Part shown: positions 37,743-46,372 of the stretch, one piece after another
Position numbering within the stretch: the first letter of the stretch is position 1
How the letters are laid out: the number at the start of each line of letters is the position of its first letter
Translations under genes and position numbers: made by a program
Source of the DNA: Candidatus Iainarchaeum sp.
Lineage (GTDB): Archaea > B1Sed10-29 > WALL01 > JAGHAM01
Direction: 5' to 3'
Assembly (NCBI GenBank): GCA_021161465.1
Contig: JAGHAM010000023.1
Coordinates: 12,471 to 76,470, forward strand
Length of the DNA stretch: 64,000 bases
Notes under the pieces: model-generated
What the model was told of the DNA's origin: nothing
Databases searched by the model: none
Seen by the model: the letters and a program-made list of their open reading frames with translations, nothing else

Positions 37743-38173
37743 ACGCACTGATATTTGTAATAGCGCTGCTGGTAATAGGCGCGGTCTTTGGGTCTCCCTG
37801 GCTTGCTTTGATTAGCATTGGCGCAGTTTTCCTGACAGCAATAGCATTAGTAATCGAGAGAGCTGAACAACAGGCAGCCCCAGCAGGTGGGACTGGTAGA
37901 AAGCACAAGATAATACAAGCGTCCATGGATGACTGGGACAACGATGACACCATGACATATATGATGGCCATGTCAGGCTCAAAGCCGATATCCTTAAAAT
38001 CCCCTGAGGACCCAATGAAAGCCGTAACTAGTGCTTTTGGTGCAAAAGGAAAGATACCAGCCAGTGTCGTCAGAAATGTCCTGCCTTTCAGCAACTATGG
38101 CAGGGATTCTACGTTTGAGCACGTATTCATTGGCCTTCCAGTCAGTATTGGCAAGTTGATATCAAAAAAATAG
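37739..38173 (+). CDS. Small membrane protein, divergent family B member
   Basis: 144 residues starting at the ATG of an ATGA overlap. Two N-terminal helices and an APAGG loop (as in member 1) precede KIIQASMDDWDND and a tail ending FGAKGKIPASVVRNVLPFSN. The tail keeps the PIIV-like strand (HKIIQ) and an FG element but has diverged. It ends in KKK-like basic residues. Function unknown. Confidence 0.58.
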   Translation: MNALIFVIALLVIGAVFGSPWLALISIGAVFLTAIALVIERAEQQAAPAGGTGRKHKIIQASMDDWDNDDTMTYMMAMSGSKPISLKSPEDPMKAVTSAFGAKGKIPASVVRNVLPFSNYGRDSTFEHVFIGLPVSIGKLISKK

Positions 38174-38181
38174 GTGAGAAA

Positions 38182-38835
38182 ATGAAAATTAGCAATTTTA
38201 TCGTTGTTTGCGCACTCCTGACAATGATGCCACTGGCCTCTACACAGGTCATAACGCCAGAAGATATACAAAAAGAAACTGGCTGTCAGGTCTATGACAC
38301 TTACTGGCTATGCCCACAGACCATCGTCCTGGAAAATATTCCATTAAAGTATACAACTAACTTAGTTTGCTATGAACTAGACAATGAAAGTTATGGTTGC
38401 TATGGCAATGCAATCTTGTTATCAGACGCGCACTACCAAGAGTGCCAGATTTATATCCCACTACTTGCAGGGAACGAGGTCGACTACACTAAGATGCAAT
38501 ATAACTACAACTGCCATGATAGGAAATGGAAGAGTGGTTCAACTGTCGAGCTACTCACATACCCTGACTTGTTAAATGGAATAGATTGCCATACCACTGA
38601 AAGCAATGACTCGTACTCTGAGAAAGCATGTAAAGCTAAAGGCCAAGCCATAGTGGCAAACGCTACAATTGACGAGGAAAACGGAACAAAATACCTAATC
38701 GTTATGAGCTCAAAGCCACAGACTGGTATTATTCCAAATCTACAGAATGGTATCGTTCTGGAGACATGGCAGTGGGTTGCCATTGCATTGTTTGTACTGG
38801 TTTTGGTGTGGATGTACCTAAAAAGGAGAAAATAG
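38182..38835 (+). CDS. Secreted protein with C-terminal membrane anchor (217 aa)
   Basis: A cleavable signal (MKISNFIVVCALLTMMPLAS) is followed by an exported domain with ten or so cysteines and several sequons. A single C-terminal helix (WQWVAIALFVLVLVWMYL) and KRRK end the protein. This tripartite layout resembles archaeosortase substrates or tail-anchored envelope proteins, and the helix-plus-basic end parallels the 1518-residue protein at 849. AGGTGA lies nine bases after the previous gene. It closes the same-strand envelope block. Confidence 0.68.
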   Translation: MKISNFIVVCALLTMMPLASTQVITPEDIQKETGCQVYDTYWLCPQTIVLENIPLKYTTNLVCYELDNESYGCYGNAILLSDAHYQECQIYIPLLAGNEVDYTKMQYNYNCHDRKWKSGSTVELLTYPDLLNGIDCHTTESNDSYSEKACKAKGQAIVANATIDEENGTKYLIVMSSKPQTGIIPNLQNGIVLETWQWVAIALFVLVLVWMYLKRRK

Positions 38836-39297
38836 CTACTTGGTATCGAGCCGTGTGAGCATTTTCTTGTTGATTTTGATTAAATCCTCGTTAAGCCTTT
38901 TTATTGAGGCGACCAGCGGTTTAATCTCATCAACCTCTCTCTTTAAATCAGCCAATTCTTCCCTGATAGCCTTGGTATCCTCTCCAGTAGTTACGTTTTT
39001 CTCATGTATCTCGTTTAGATGGGCGTGTATCCTCTCAAAGTGCTCCCCATGTTCACCAAGCTTCTCCATGGCAGGCTTTAGGTGCTCACCGCTCTCAAGG
39101 AGCTTCACCGCCTGGTCTGCCTTCTCACTAACATCTGCTACAGTGGTCTCGGGATTCGCCGCTGCAATTATGTCTTCTATATCCTCATCGTTCAATCCCA
39201 TCTGCTTCAGGTTTGAAACTATTTCTGTTTTGGTAACGCCTTGGGCATTCATCTCTTTTACTATCCCTACTATACGATTGAAGACAGATTTTTCCAT
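38836..39297 (-). CDS. Coiled-coil protein with N-terminal helical hairpin
   Basis: 153 residues. Residues 1-50 (IVKEMNAQGVTKTEIVSNLK, then MGLNDEDIEDIIAAA) form a small helical module of UBA-like or SHOCT-like style. A similar element starts the protein at 63135. The rest is charged and heptad-like, ending LNEDLIKINKKMLTRLDTK, so a coiled coil is likely. GAGGTTTAG precedes the ATG. It is convergent with the envelope block and divergent from the HerA-like gene. Function not recognised; it could be a cytoplasmic adaptor of the neighbouring ATPase. Confidence 0.65.
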   Translation of the reverse strand: MEKSVFNRIVGIVKEMNAQGVTKTEIVSNLKQMGLNDEDIEDIIAAANPETTVADVSEKADQAVKLLESGEHLKPAMEKLGEHGEHFERIHAHLNEIHEKNVTTGEDTKAIREELADLKREVDEIKPLVASIKRLNEDLIKINKKMLTRLDTK

Positions 39298-39412
39298 ATC
39301 TAAACCTCAAAGTATTTAAAGCACGATGTAATAAAAGACAGATAACAGCTATATAAAGGATTAGGGTGGTCCAACGAAAACTCTTGAACTTCCTCATGGC
39401 CCTTGGAGAGAA

Positions 39413-40825
39413 GTGCTATCTGGAATCTGGGATGAGAAGGAAGTCGCTTATTATGAGAATCCGGAGAAACGCATACTCATAGTTATATATGACAAGAAAG
39501 GGGATGAAATTGCCGGTGTTGTAACACTGATGGCAAAGTTTTTCCTAGTTGAAGGAAATGCGACAGAACTTGCTTACTCTCTGGACAACACAATCCTCAT
39601 CCAAAAAAGGACACCTTTATTTAAGGGTTCATTCATTGGGGTAGTCACGGACCCTACATACATAGAATATACACCAAGGAACTTGATTAATGAAACCGCT
39701 GAACTGTATAACAAACTTGACGAGAGAAACGCGGAAATCATGAGGAAAACTGGTGACTATAACATCAGCCTGATTTCGCTTGAATTTGCAGGTGACAAAA
39801 CTAAGGAGCTATTCGGCGAGCCGCTTGCACTTCCAGCCATGGTTGTCAGGAAACCTGGTCCCAAGACTGTGATGGAAACGCCCGTGGGCAATGTAGTGCT
39901 TGGTATAGACTTAAAAGGCGAAACAGTAAAGGAAGACATGAAGTCGTTTGCAGTTACAATCATAAGCGGCGACAAAACAAGGCTTATAACACATCTGATA
40001 GTCGAGGGTTTCATATTGAACGGCACACCAAGCTTGATTTTTGATGGAAAGAACGAATTCACGCATCTCGATGAGCCAAACAGGCAGGCAACCGACCTGC
40101 AGAGCTATGACCCTGAGCTGGAGCCATTAAGCCTCCCTTTGAGAAGGTTTGTGCCTGGAAGTGATGTGTTTGTAAACTTAGATTCACTTAATGAAAAATT
40201 ATTCGCAAACATAGCAGGGATAAAACAAGGGAAAGAAACCGAGTTAGTGAGTGAAGTGCTCTCAAAAAAAGACATCAAGTCGCTTGGTGAACTGGCTACA
40301 AAACTAGAGGAGTTTACAAGCGAAGATGATAAATACTATGCAGCCAGAGCGATAAGAATATGCAAACTTCTTGATGAAACCTATCCAGGAGTATTCAACG
40401 GTGCGGTTGAGCCCAACGAGCTACTCGCCCCATGGATGAAAAGGATTGGGAGAGTCGCCCTCATAGACCTCAGTGGTATCGACAAGAGGATTGCTAAGGG
40501 TATAATTTATTCTGTGCTGACTATCTTATACAAAAAGTTAAAGGAGGAATCATCCGGTGATGAAACGCGGATAGTGGTCGCTCTTGAGGACCGTGGTGGA
40601 GATGGAGAATACATTGATAAAGAGACAAATGCCCTGATAAAGCTTTGCTCCTCCTATGGGATGGGGATATGCCTCAGAACGCCATCAGAAAGTAATGTTG
40701 ACACGGACCTGTTCACGAATGCAACTGCTAGAGTAAAATGCATAAATGAAAAAGAAGTGTCAGTGCACCTCCAAACAAAAAACCCGTATAGGGTGAAGCT
40801 TAGGCCTCCATTAAGTGCAGAATAA
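39413..40825 (+). CDS. HerA/FtsK-like ATPase homologue with degenerate P-loop
   Basis: 470 residues from a GTG at 39413 (no other start codon lies between it and the upstream in-frame stop; GGAG at 39405-39408). The N-terminal 150 residues look like a HAS-barrel. Near residue 183, FAVTIISGDKTRLITHLIVE occupies the Walker A position of HerA-type ATPases and is followed by GTPSLIFDGKNEF, matching the family's (I/V)LIFDxxGEY strand. The GxGKS glycines are missing. Later, VALIDLSGIDKRIAKGIIYS and RIVVALEDRGGDGEY match HerA helices and the Walker B region, again without a standard acidic pair. Probably catalytically reduced. It sits between two coiled-coil genes beside the pilus block. Confidence 0.62.
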   Translation: MLSGIWDEKEVAYYENPEKRILIVIYDKKGDEIAGVVTLMAKFFLVEGNATELAYSLDNTILIQKRTPLFKGSFIGVVTDPTYIEYTPRNLINETAELYNKLDERNAEIMRKTGDYNISLISLEFAGDKTKELFGEPLALPAMVVRKPGPKTVMETPVGNVVLGIDLKGETVKEDMKSFAVTIISGDKTRLITHLIVEGFILNGTPSLIFDGKNEFTHLDEPNRQATDLQSYDPELEPLSLPLRRFVPGSDVFVNLDSLNEKLFANIAGIKQGKETELVSEVLSKKDIKSLGELATKLEEFTSEDDKYYAARAIRICKLLDETYPGVFNGAVEPNELLAPWMKRIGRVALIDLSGIDKRIAKGIIYSVLTILYKKLKEESSGDETRIVVALEDRGGDGEYIDKETNALIKLCSSYGMGICLRTPSESNVDTDLFTNATARVKCINEKEVSVHLQTKNPYRVKLRPPLSAE

Positions 40826-40827
40826 GT

Positions 40828-41316
40828 TTATAGTCTCGGCTTTTTTCCAGAGAGGACATTATTTACCTTCTTGTCTATGACCTCATTAAGCTCATCTATC
40901 GTGACGTATTCCAGTGGGTTAATGCTATCCAAAGTATATTTCAGCTCATCCACCTGTTGTTTCAGGTTAACCATAGTCTTCTTTAAGTCAGAGATCTCGC
41001 CGGTTAGCTGTGTTACAACTTCTGGAGCCGCCTGCACGACCTTTTGGTTTTCCGGCTTCTGCTTGCTTAGCTCGGCAATTATCTCCGCCTTAAGCTCTTC
41101 TTTCATGGTGCTGGATGCAGCAGGACCTTTCATCTCTATCTCCTTCAACTTCTTGTTGTGGGACACGAGCGTCCTGCCTATGACCTGCTCATTCATCTCT
41201 ATAATTTTAAGCCTCTGTGCCAGGAGCTTCATTTTTGCGTCTAAGGTGCTTATTGCACTCTCGATATCGCGCAACCCTATCGTTGCTTTCTCCCGTGTAA
41301 TTCTCCTAGAAGGCAA
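40828..41316 (-). CDS. Coiled-coil protein (162 aa)
   Basis: From a TTG at 41316 supported by a GGTGG site upstream. Nearly the whole protein is heptad-like: two coiled-coil regions (about 15-65 and 95-140) separated by a Pro/Ala stretch, ending with NPLEYVTIDELNEVIDKKVN. The organisation resembles archaellum accessory coiled-coil proteins in a general way, but their C-terminal signatures are not seen. The stop is two bases from the stop of the HerA-like gene (convergent). Function unknown. Confidence 0.6.
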   Translation of the reverse strand: MPSRRITREKATIGLRDIESAISTLDAKMKLLAQRLKIIEMNEQVIGRTLVSHNKKLKEIEMKGPAASSTMKEELKAEIIAELSKQKPENQKVVQAAPEVVTQLTGEISDLKKTMVNLKQQVDELKYTLDSINPLEYVTIDELNEVIDKKVNNVLSGKKPRL

Positions 41317-41382
41317 TCAACCACCATTAAATAAGACTTTAACTCAATTAAGTATGTTTCAATATAAAAGCCTTGTGATACC

Positions 41383-43674
41383 ATGAAAGGCGTCTTAATT
41401 GATGTGGAGAGCGATAACCACATTATAAAACTCTTCATAAAGGATACCGAAACAGGGAAAGTTGAAGAGGTAGTGGATAGCTCGTTCTACCCTTATTTCT
41501 ACCTGCTTGGAGTGGATGAGGAAGATGCAAAAAGCCTTGGGGAAGGGCTGAGAGGAATTGAGAGGAGCAAGGGCGCCCTGAAGATAATCGCTGAAAAGCC
41601 ATCTGATGTTCCATACCTGAGGGAAAAAGCAAAAGAGATTGGTGAGATACGGGAATATGACATACCATATACTCAGAGGTATCTCATAGACAAAGGTCTG
41701 AAGCCCATGAAGCGCTACGAATGGGTTCTTGATGGGAACAAGCTCATCTCCTTTAAAGAGGATGTAGGTAAGTGGTCTGTAAGCAGGAAAGCTTTTGACA
41801 TAGAAACCTATAACCCCCAAGGCATGCCAAGGCCGTCACAAGACCCTGTTATAATGGCTTCCTTCTGGAATGAGGAACTGGGGAAGGTCATCACATGGAA
41901 GCCAGCAAAGGCTAGCTTCGTTGAGATGGTTGAAGACGAGAAGCGGCTTATAGCCAGGATAACTGAAGAGATAAACTCGGCAGATGTAATTTATACTTAT
42001 AATGGAGACAACTTTGACCTGCCCTACATAAAGAAACGCGCTGACAACTATAAGATACCAACAGCCATAGACTTAAGGCGCGGGGGGCAAGGCACAAAAG
42101 CCAAGATAAGAGGAAAAATCCACTTAGATGCCTATCTTGGCGTTAATTTCCTAACAACTATAGGCTGGCTAAAGCTGCCGAGGTACAGACTGGAAGATGT
42201 ATACAAGGAGTTCACTGGAAAAGAAAAGCTAGATATGGAGGTAACGGACCTTTGGAAGGACTGGGAGAACGGCACTATAGACAAGGTGACTGACTACTCG
42301 CTCCAGGATGCCGAGGCCGCATATGTCATAGGCGAGAGACTGCTTCCCCTGTATGTGGAGTTCTGCAAACTCGTTGGGCAAACCATGTTTGATGTTTCAA
42401 GAATGAGCGCCTCCCAGATTGTTGAGCTGTTGCTACTGAAGAAAGCATTCCACAAGAAACAGATAGCCCCAAACAAGCCGACAGAACACGAGTTCGTATC
42501 GAGGATAAGAAAGCCAATAAAAGGGGCGTTCGTGAAGCAGCCCGAACCCGGGCTTCACGAGAACTTAGCCATCCTTGACTTCAGGTCTCTGTATCCCTCC
42601 ATTATAATAAGCCATAATGTAAGCCCTGAAACCCTCAACTGCGAGTGCTGCAAAGATGATGGATATGTATCGCCAAACGGTTACCGTTTCTGCAAGAAAA
42701 AACGTGGCATAATTCCTGAGATGCTTGAGGAACTGTTAAGCAAGAGAGTTGAAGTGAAAAAACTGCTTAAGTCAACCAAGGACCCCGAAGAGAGGAAAAG
42801 GCTGGACGCAAAACAACAGGCTTTGAAGATAACAGCAAACGCCACTTATGGATACACACTGTTTGCAAGAGCGCGCTGGTATTGCAGAGAATGTGGTGAG
42901 GCCATAACAGCATGGGGAAGGCACTACGTCCAGAACCTAATATCCCAGGCCGAAGAAACTGGGTTTAAAGTGCTTTACGCCGACACGGATTCCTGCTTCC
43001 TTGAGCTAAGGGATAAGACCAAAGAAGATGTGATTAAATTCCTCAAGGACTACAACAGCAAGCTACCGGAGGCCATGGAACTCGAGCTTGAAGGCTTTTA
43101 CCCCAGAGGGATTTTTGTAACTAAGCGCGAGGGAGGGGCAGCCAAGAAGAGATACGCCCTTATACGCGAAGACGGGCAGGTAGAGATAACCGGGCTTGAG
43201 TTTGTTAGGAGGGATTGGAGTGGGCTTGCCAAAAAAACCCAGGAGAAAGTCATAAGGGCCATACTCGAGAACAAGATTGGAAAGGCCAAAGAGGTAGTTA
43301 TGGACACGATAGATGCAATCAGGGAAGGAAAAGTGCCACTGGATGACCTAGTGATATACACGCAAATTAAGCGGAAGATAAGCAAATATGACGCTATTGG
43401 CCCCCATGTCAAAGCAGCAAAACGGCTTGAGGAAAGCGGAGTTAAAGTAGAGCCTGGTATGACGATAGGATATGTAGTGACGCAGGGAGCAGGCAATATA
43501 GGTGACAGGAGTTATCCTCCTCAGTTGATTGGAAACAGGAAACCAGATGTAGACTACTACATAAACAACCAGGTGCTACCCGCAGTTATGAAGATACTGT
43601 CAGAAGTAGGGATAAAAGAAGATGATTTAAAGATAGGTGGGAAGCAAAGCGACCTTGGCCAATGGGTTGGCTAA
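41383..43674 (+). CDS. polB: Family B DNA polymerase
   Basis: Replicative DNA polymerase with proofreading 3'-5' exonuclease. All motifs are intact in 763 residues: Exo I DIET near 138, Exo II YNGDNFDLPY near 206, Exo III YSLQDAEAAY near 305, motif A DFRSLYPSII near 400, motif B KITANATYGYT near 482, motif C YADTDS near 532, and KKRYAL near 588. Cysteine pairs near 422 (CECC) and 507 (CRECG) could bind metal or form disulfides, as seen in some archaeal enzymes. The length is usual for archaeal PolB. A TATA-like AATATAAA lies near 41363. No intein is present. Confidence 0.97.
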   Translation: MKGVLIDVESDNHIIKLFIKDTETGKVEEVVDSSFYPYFYLLGVDEEDAKSLGEGLRGIERSKGALKIIAEKPSDVPYLREKAKEIGEIREYDIPYTQRYLIDKGLKPMKRYEWVLDGNKLISFKEDVGKWSVSRKAFDIETYNPQGMPRPSQDPVIMASFWNEELGKVITWKPAKASFVEMVEDEKRLIARITEEINSADVIYTYNGDNFDLPYIKKRADNYKIPTAIDLRRGGQGTKAKIRGKIHLDAYLGVNFLTTIGWLKLPRYRLEDVYKEFTGKEKLDMEVTDLWKDWENGTIDKVTDYSLQDAEAAYVIGERLLPLYVEFCKLVGQTMFDVSRMSASQIVELLLLKKAFHKKQIAPNKPTEHEFVSRIRKPIKGAFVKQPEPGLHENLAILDFRSLYPSIIISHNVSPETLNCECCKDDGYVSPNGYRFCKKKRGIIPEMLEELLSKRVEVKKLLKSTKDPEERKRLDAKQQALKITANATYGYTLFARARWYCRECGEAITAWGRHYVQNLISQAEETGFKVLYADTDSCFLELRDKTKEDVIKFLKDYNSKLPEAMELELEGFYPRGIFVTKREGGAAKKRYALIREDGQVEITGLEFVRRDWSGLAKKTQEKVIRAILENKIGKAKEVVMDTIDAIREGKVPLDDLVIYTQIKRKISKYDAIGPHVKAAKRLEESGVKVEPGMTIGYVVTQGAGNIGDRSYPPQLIGNRKPDVDYYINNQVLPAVMKILSEVGIKEDDLKIGGKQSDLGQWVG

Positions 43675-43714
43675 AGCCACACATTCAATATGGAGAACGT
43701 GCTGATTTTTGAAC

Positions 43715-44137
43715 CTAGTTAAGATTTACTCCATTAATAGCATCCTCAACAGCTGCTGCCAGCAAAGCCTTTGGGTGTAACTTGCCCTTGTGGTGGTCTA
43801 CACGGTCTAATAGTTTCTTAATCAGATAATCGGTAGATTCTTCGCTAAGCCTCTTATCCCTCACTTCCTTGATAAGCGACTCATCATCCCCTCTTTTCAA
43901 GTGCTGCCTCAGATCATTTAACGCTTCCGCACGCACCTTCATGATTTCATTTCTCATGATTCTCCCATGTTTCTCTCTACCAGCACTAGCTTCTTTCTCA
44001 ACTTCCTCGAGGGATGCACGAACCTCTTCCAGACTCCTTATGGCAGGCTCTGGTAGATGACTATGGCTGAGGATAAACTTCCTCTTCAGCCGTATCTCTT
44101 CACGGATTCGCTCTTCTGCAGACCCGCCTATGGGCAT
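43715..44137 (-). CDS. Charged helical protein of unknown function (140 aa)
   Basis: The ATG at 44137 is chosen because AGGTGAT lies just upstream. A longer reading from 44266 would overlap the upstream gene. The protein is highly charged and helical (RIREEIRLKRKFILSH, ASLEEVEKEASAGREK), ending with a more hydrophobic PKALLAAAVEDAINGVNLN. No family is recognised. It forms a pair with the gene at 44142-44360, which has the same ribosome site. Confidence 0.6.
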   Translation of the reverse strand: MPIGGSAEERIREEIRLKRKFILSHSHLPEPAIRSLEEVRASLEEVEKEASAGREKHGRIMRNEIMKVRAEALNDLRQHLKRGDDESLIKEVRDKRLSEESTDYLIKKLLDRVDHHKGKLHPKALLAAAVEDAINGVNLN

Positions 44138-44141
44138 AAAA

Positions 44142-44360
44142 TCACCTCTGGATGGGTTTTGTATTGAATTCATCGACCGCCTGCGCGCATAGCTGGTTCC
44201 ATATAAACGGCCTTTGTTCCTTAAGTTCCTTCTCACTGTTGTAGCCTTTGTCCCTAGCAAGCTCATTGATTTTTTGAATTACGCGATACTTGTCGATTGC
44301 ATTCATATTTTCAAACTTCTCTAGTGCAAGCTTCTCTTGCAAATGGATGGGGCCAGTCAT
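44142..44360 (-). CDS. Small protein of unknown function (72 aa)
   Basis: MTGPIHLQEKLALEKFENMN and a helical remainder, without membrane segments. An AAGGTGATTTT ribosome site sits directly before the ATG, nearly identical to that of the next gene, and the two genes are four bases apart. The opening MTGPIHLQEK loosely resembles the MPIGGSAEER opening of its partner. Divergent from the methionine aminopeptidase gene. Function unknown. Confidence 0.58.
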   Translation of the reverse strand: MTGPIHLQEKLALEKFENMNAIDKYRVIQKINELARDKGYNSEKELKEQRPFIWNQLCAQAVDEFNTKPIQR

Positions 44361-44431
44361 AAAATCACCTTAGTTACATGACTAACAAAGTAAGCAATAT
44401 ATTTAAATATTGTCCTACAAAAGATAGGGTC

Positions 44432-45331
44432 ATGGTTGACAAGGAGAAGAACAAAACTGACGAGGAACTTTATTTTGAGGCGGGGAGAATCTCGTTTAAA
44501 GCCCTTCAGGAAGGGGCAAAGAAAATCAAAAAGGGCGTTAAGCTGGTTGATGTTGCAGAGTATGCTGAAAAGCTGATAAAGGATGAAGGTGCTGATTGGG
44601 CATTCCCGGCCAACATATCACAGAACGAGCGCGCAGCACACTACACTCCATCTTTTGATGATGAGTCTGTCTTCGGGGATGACATCGTGAAGCTGGATGT
44701 CGGCGCGCATATAGATGGTTTCGTTGGCGACAACGCGCTAACCGTCGACCTAACCGGAAAATACAAAAACTTGGTTAAGGCAACAGAAGATGCCCTAAAA
44801 AACGCGATAAAGACTGTCGCCCCTGGTGTAAAGAGCACAGAGGTTGGAGCTGTAATACAGGAAACTATCGAGAAAGCAGGATTCAAGCCTGTAGAGAACC
44901 TAAGTGGCCATGTACTCAGGAAGAACTTACTTCACTCTGGACTGTCCATGCCAAATGTGTCATGGGGAAATGAATTTGTGATAGAAGAAGGGATGGCAAT
45001 AGCAATAGAACCTTTCGCATCCACCGGAAGAGGCAGAGTAACCGACGAGAGGCTTGTTGAGATATTCTCGCTTAGGAAGCCAGTGCCCCTAAGGAACACT
45101 GAGGCTAGAAAAATTTTAAACTATGTGCAAGAGAATTATCCTTATTTTCCATTTGCAGAAAGATGGCTGAATAGTGTCTCAAGTGGGTTCAAATTCAAGG
45201 CCGCACTTAAGGAACTAATCCAAAAGGGTGTGTTCGAAACACATCCAGTCCTAAGAGATGAAGGTCTAGTCGCCCAGACAGAGAGGACAGTTTTAGTTAC
45301 CAAAGACGGGTGTGAGGTAACAACAAAATAA
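44432..45331 (+). CDS. map: Methionine aminopeptidase, type II
   Basis: Removes the initiator methionine from new proteins. 299 residues from the ATG at 44432, preceded by the TATA box TATTTAAATAT at about 44400-44409, so the in-frame ATG at 44378, which lies upstream of that box, is not used. Metal-binding residues of the family are visible: two aspartates in KLDVGAHIDGFVGDNAL, a histidine in LSGHVLRKN, a glutamate in AIAIEPFAS and the last glutamate in QTERTVL. A type II-like insertion (VPLRNTEARKILNYV to the end of the domain) is present, and the length is typical of archaeal enzymes. The stop is seven bases from the 3' end of the convergent tRNA-Arg. Confidence 0.95.
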   Translation: MVDKEKNKTDEELYFEAGRISFKALQEGAKKIKKGVKLVDVAEYAEKLIKDEGADWAFPANISQNERAAHYTPSFDDESVFGDDIVKLDVGAHIDGFVGDNALTVDLTGKYKNLVKATEDALKNAIKTVAPGVKSTEVGAVIQETIEKAGFKPVENLSGHVLRKNLLHSGLSMPNVSWGNEFVIEEGMAIAIEPFASTGRGRVTDERLVEIFSLRKPVPLRNTEARKILNYVQENYPYFPFAERWLNSVSSGFKFKAALKELIQKGVFETHPVLRDEGLVAQTERTVLVTKDGCEVTTK

Positions 45332-45338
45332 AAGAAAG

Positions 45339-45663
45339 CGGACCCGGAGGGAATTCCACTCGCAAAGGAGAAGGGCTTATAAGGAACACATAACGCCCTT
45401 ACTGCTTTCCATCCCATTAAGGGAAGGGGCTGATAAGGGGGAACCGTAGGTGCCCCTTATTTTGAACCCCCGATCTTCTGGTTTCTCCCCCTCTCATTAA
45501 GAGAGGTACTAGAACCATAAGTTCTGATACCATCACCCAAAGGACGCGCTAAGGGAGGACTGGAACACAAATTCCAATCCTACCTTAAATCCAAGGGATG
45601 TATCGGAACCGTAGGTTCTGATGTCCGAAGCCAGATGCCTTATCCTAGCTAGGCTACGGGCCC
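45339..45663 (-). tRNA. tRNA-Arg(TCG) with two introns
   Basis: Exons on the minus strand: 45663-45625, 45482-45461 and 45352-45339. The acceptor GGGCCCG pairs with CGGGTCC, discriminator G. Anticodon stem TCTGG/CCAGA with loop CTTCGG-A gives anticodon TCG. T stem GGGGG/CCCTC. Intron 1 (about 45624-45483, 142 nt) is at the usual 37/38 site. Intron 2 (about 45460-45353, 108 nt) splits the T loop after TTCAAA, before T60. TTCA can pair with TGGA in the intron, leaving the three-base bulges AAA and ATT: a bulge-helix-bulge. A TTAAATA box lies at 45690-45696. CCA is not encoded. Confidence 0.88.
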
Positions 45664-45738
45664 GTGAATAAGATTATAGACAAAGCTATTTAAGAAAGTT
45701 AGCAGGGAAAAATGAAAAAGGTGGCAGAGTTGTGGTTC

Positions 45739-46317
45739 TCACAGCTCTGGGTAAACTTCGCCAATTGCAGTGAAAAATGCAACCATGGCTGGGAACGCTA
45801 GCAACCCCAAAGTGAAAAATCCAATTGCCCAAGATATTATCAGCATCACTATCCAGGTTACTATGTATTTCACTGTAAAGGCTTTCTTGAATATTCCTCC
45901 ACAGCCAAATGCTGCTCCAAAATTCCCTTCGATTGCATATTTCGTCAGGGCCAATGGCAGCAAGAAAAATGCAAGAAGTGCTAAGAGTAGTCCAAGCAAT
46001 GTTCCTAAGCCAACTAGGAGTGCCCCTGTGCTGCCACGTATCAGCAACGCTAATATTGGAGCCCCAACAAATACGATTACTGCAGGGATAAGGTATATAA
46101 CTCCAATTATCGCAGCAATCAAACCCTTAACGAAAAGCCCGCCATAATCACTAAACTCAAAAGTGCTAAAGTCATTTCTAGATGCTGTTGCCGCCGACTT
46201 CAAAGCATACCCTAAAGGTATAAAGTTTGCAATAGGTATAACGTACAAAACTATCCCAATTATCAAAGTCGTTATATCAGAGAATGGCCTTTTGATAGCA
46301 CGCATATAATCAACCAT
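45739..46317 (-). CDS. DUF4013-like membrane protein
   Basis: 192 residues with five or six membrane helices and glycine/alanine-rich loops. It starts MVDYMRAIKRPFSDITTLII and has GYALKSAATASRND and EFSDYGGLFVKGL, a pattern I associate with DUF4013 archaeal membrane proteins of unknown function. AGGTGATAAAAC precedes the ATG. It stands alone between tRNA-Arg and pyrI. Family placement is from memory of the pattern. Confidence 0.7.
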   Translation of the reverse strand: MVDYMRAIKRPFSDITTLIIGIVLYVIPIANFIPLGYALKSAATASRNDFSTFEFSDYGGLFVKGLIAAIIGVIYLIPAVIVFVGAPILALLIRGSTGALLVGLGTLLGLLLALLAFFLLPLALTKYAIEGNFGAAFGCGGIFKKAFTVKYIVTWIVMLIISWAIGFFTLGLLAFPAMVAFFTAIGEVYPEL

Positions 46318-46372
46318 GTTTTATCACCTCATAATTGAATAGGGGTTGTTGTATATAATTCTATCTTAAGTC

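Noticed and set aside
38836-41316. Coiled-coil genes as archaellum FlaC/FlaD/FlaE
   Set aside because: Only the general coiled-coil character agrees; the conserved C-terminal signatures of those proteins are not visible and no FlaH/FlaF/FlaG set is nearby.
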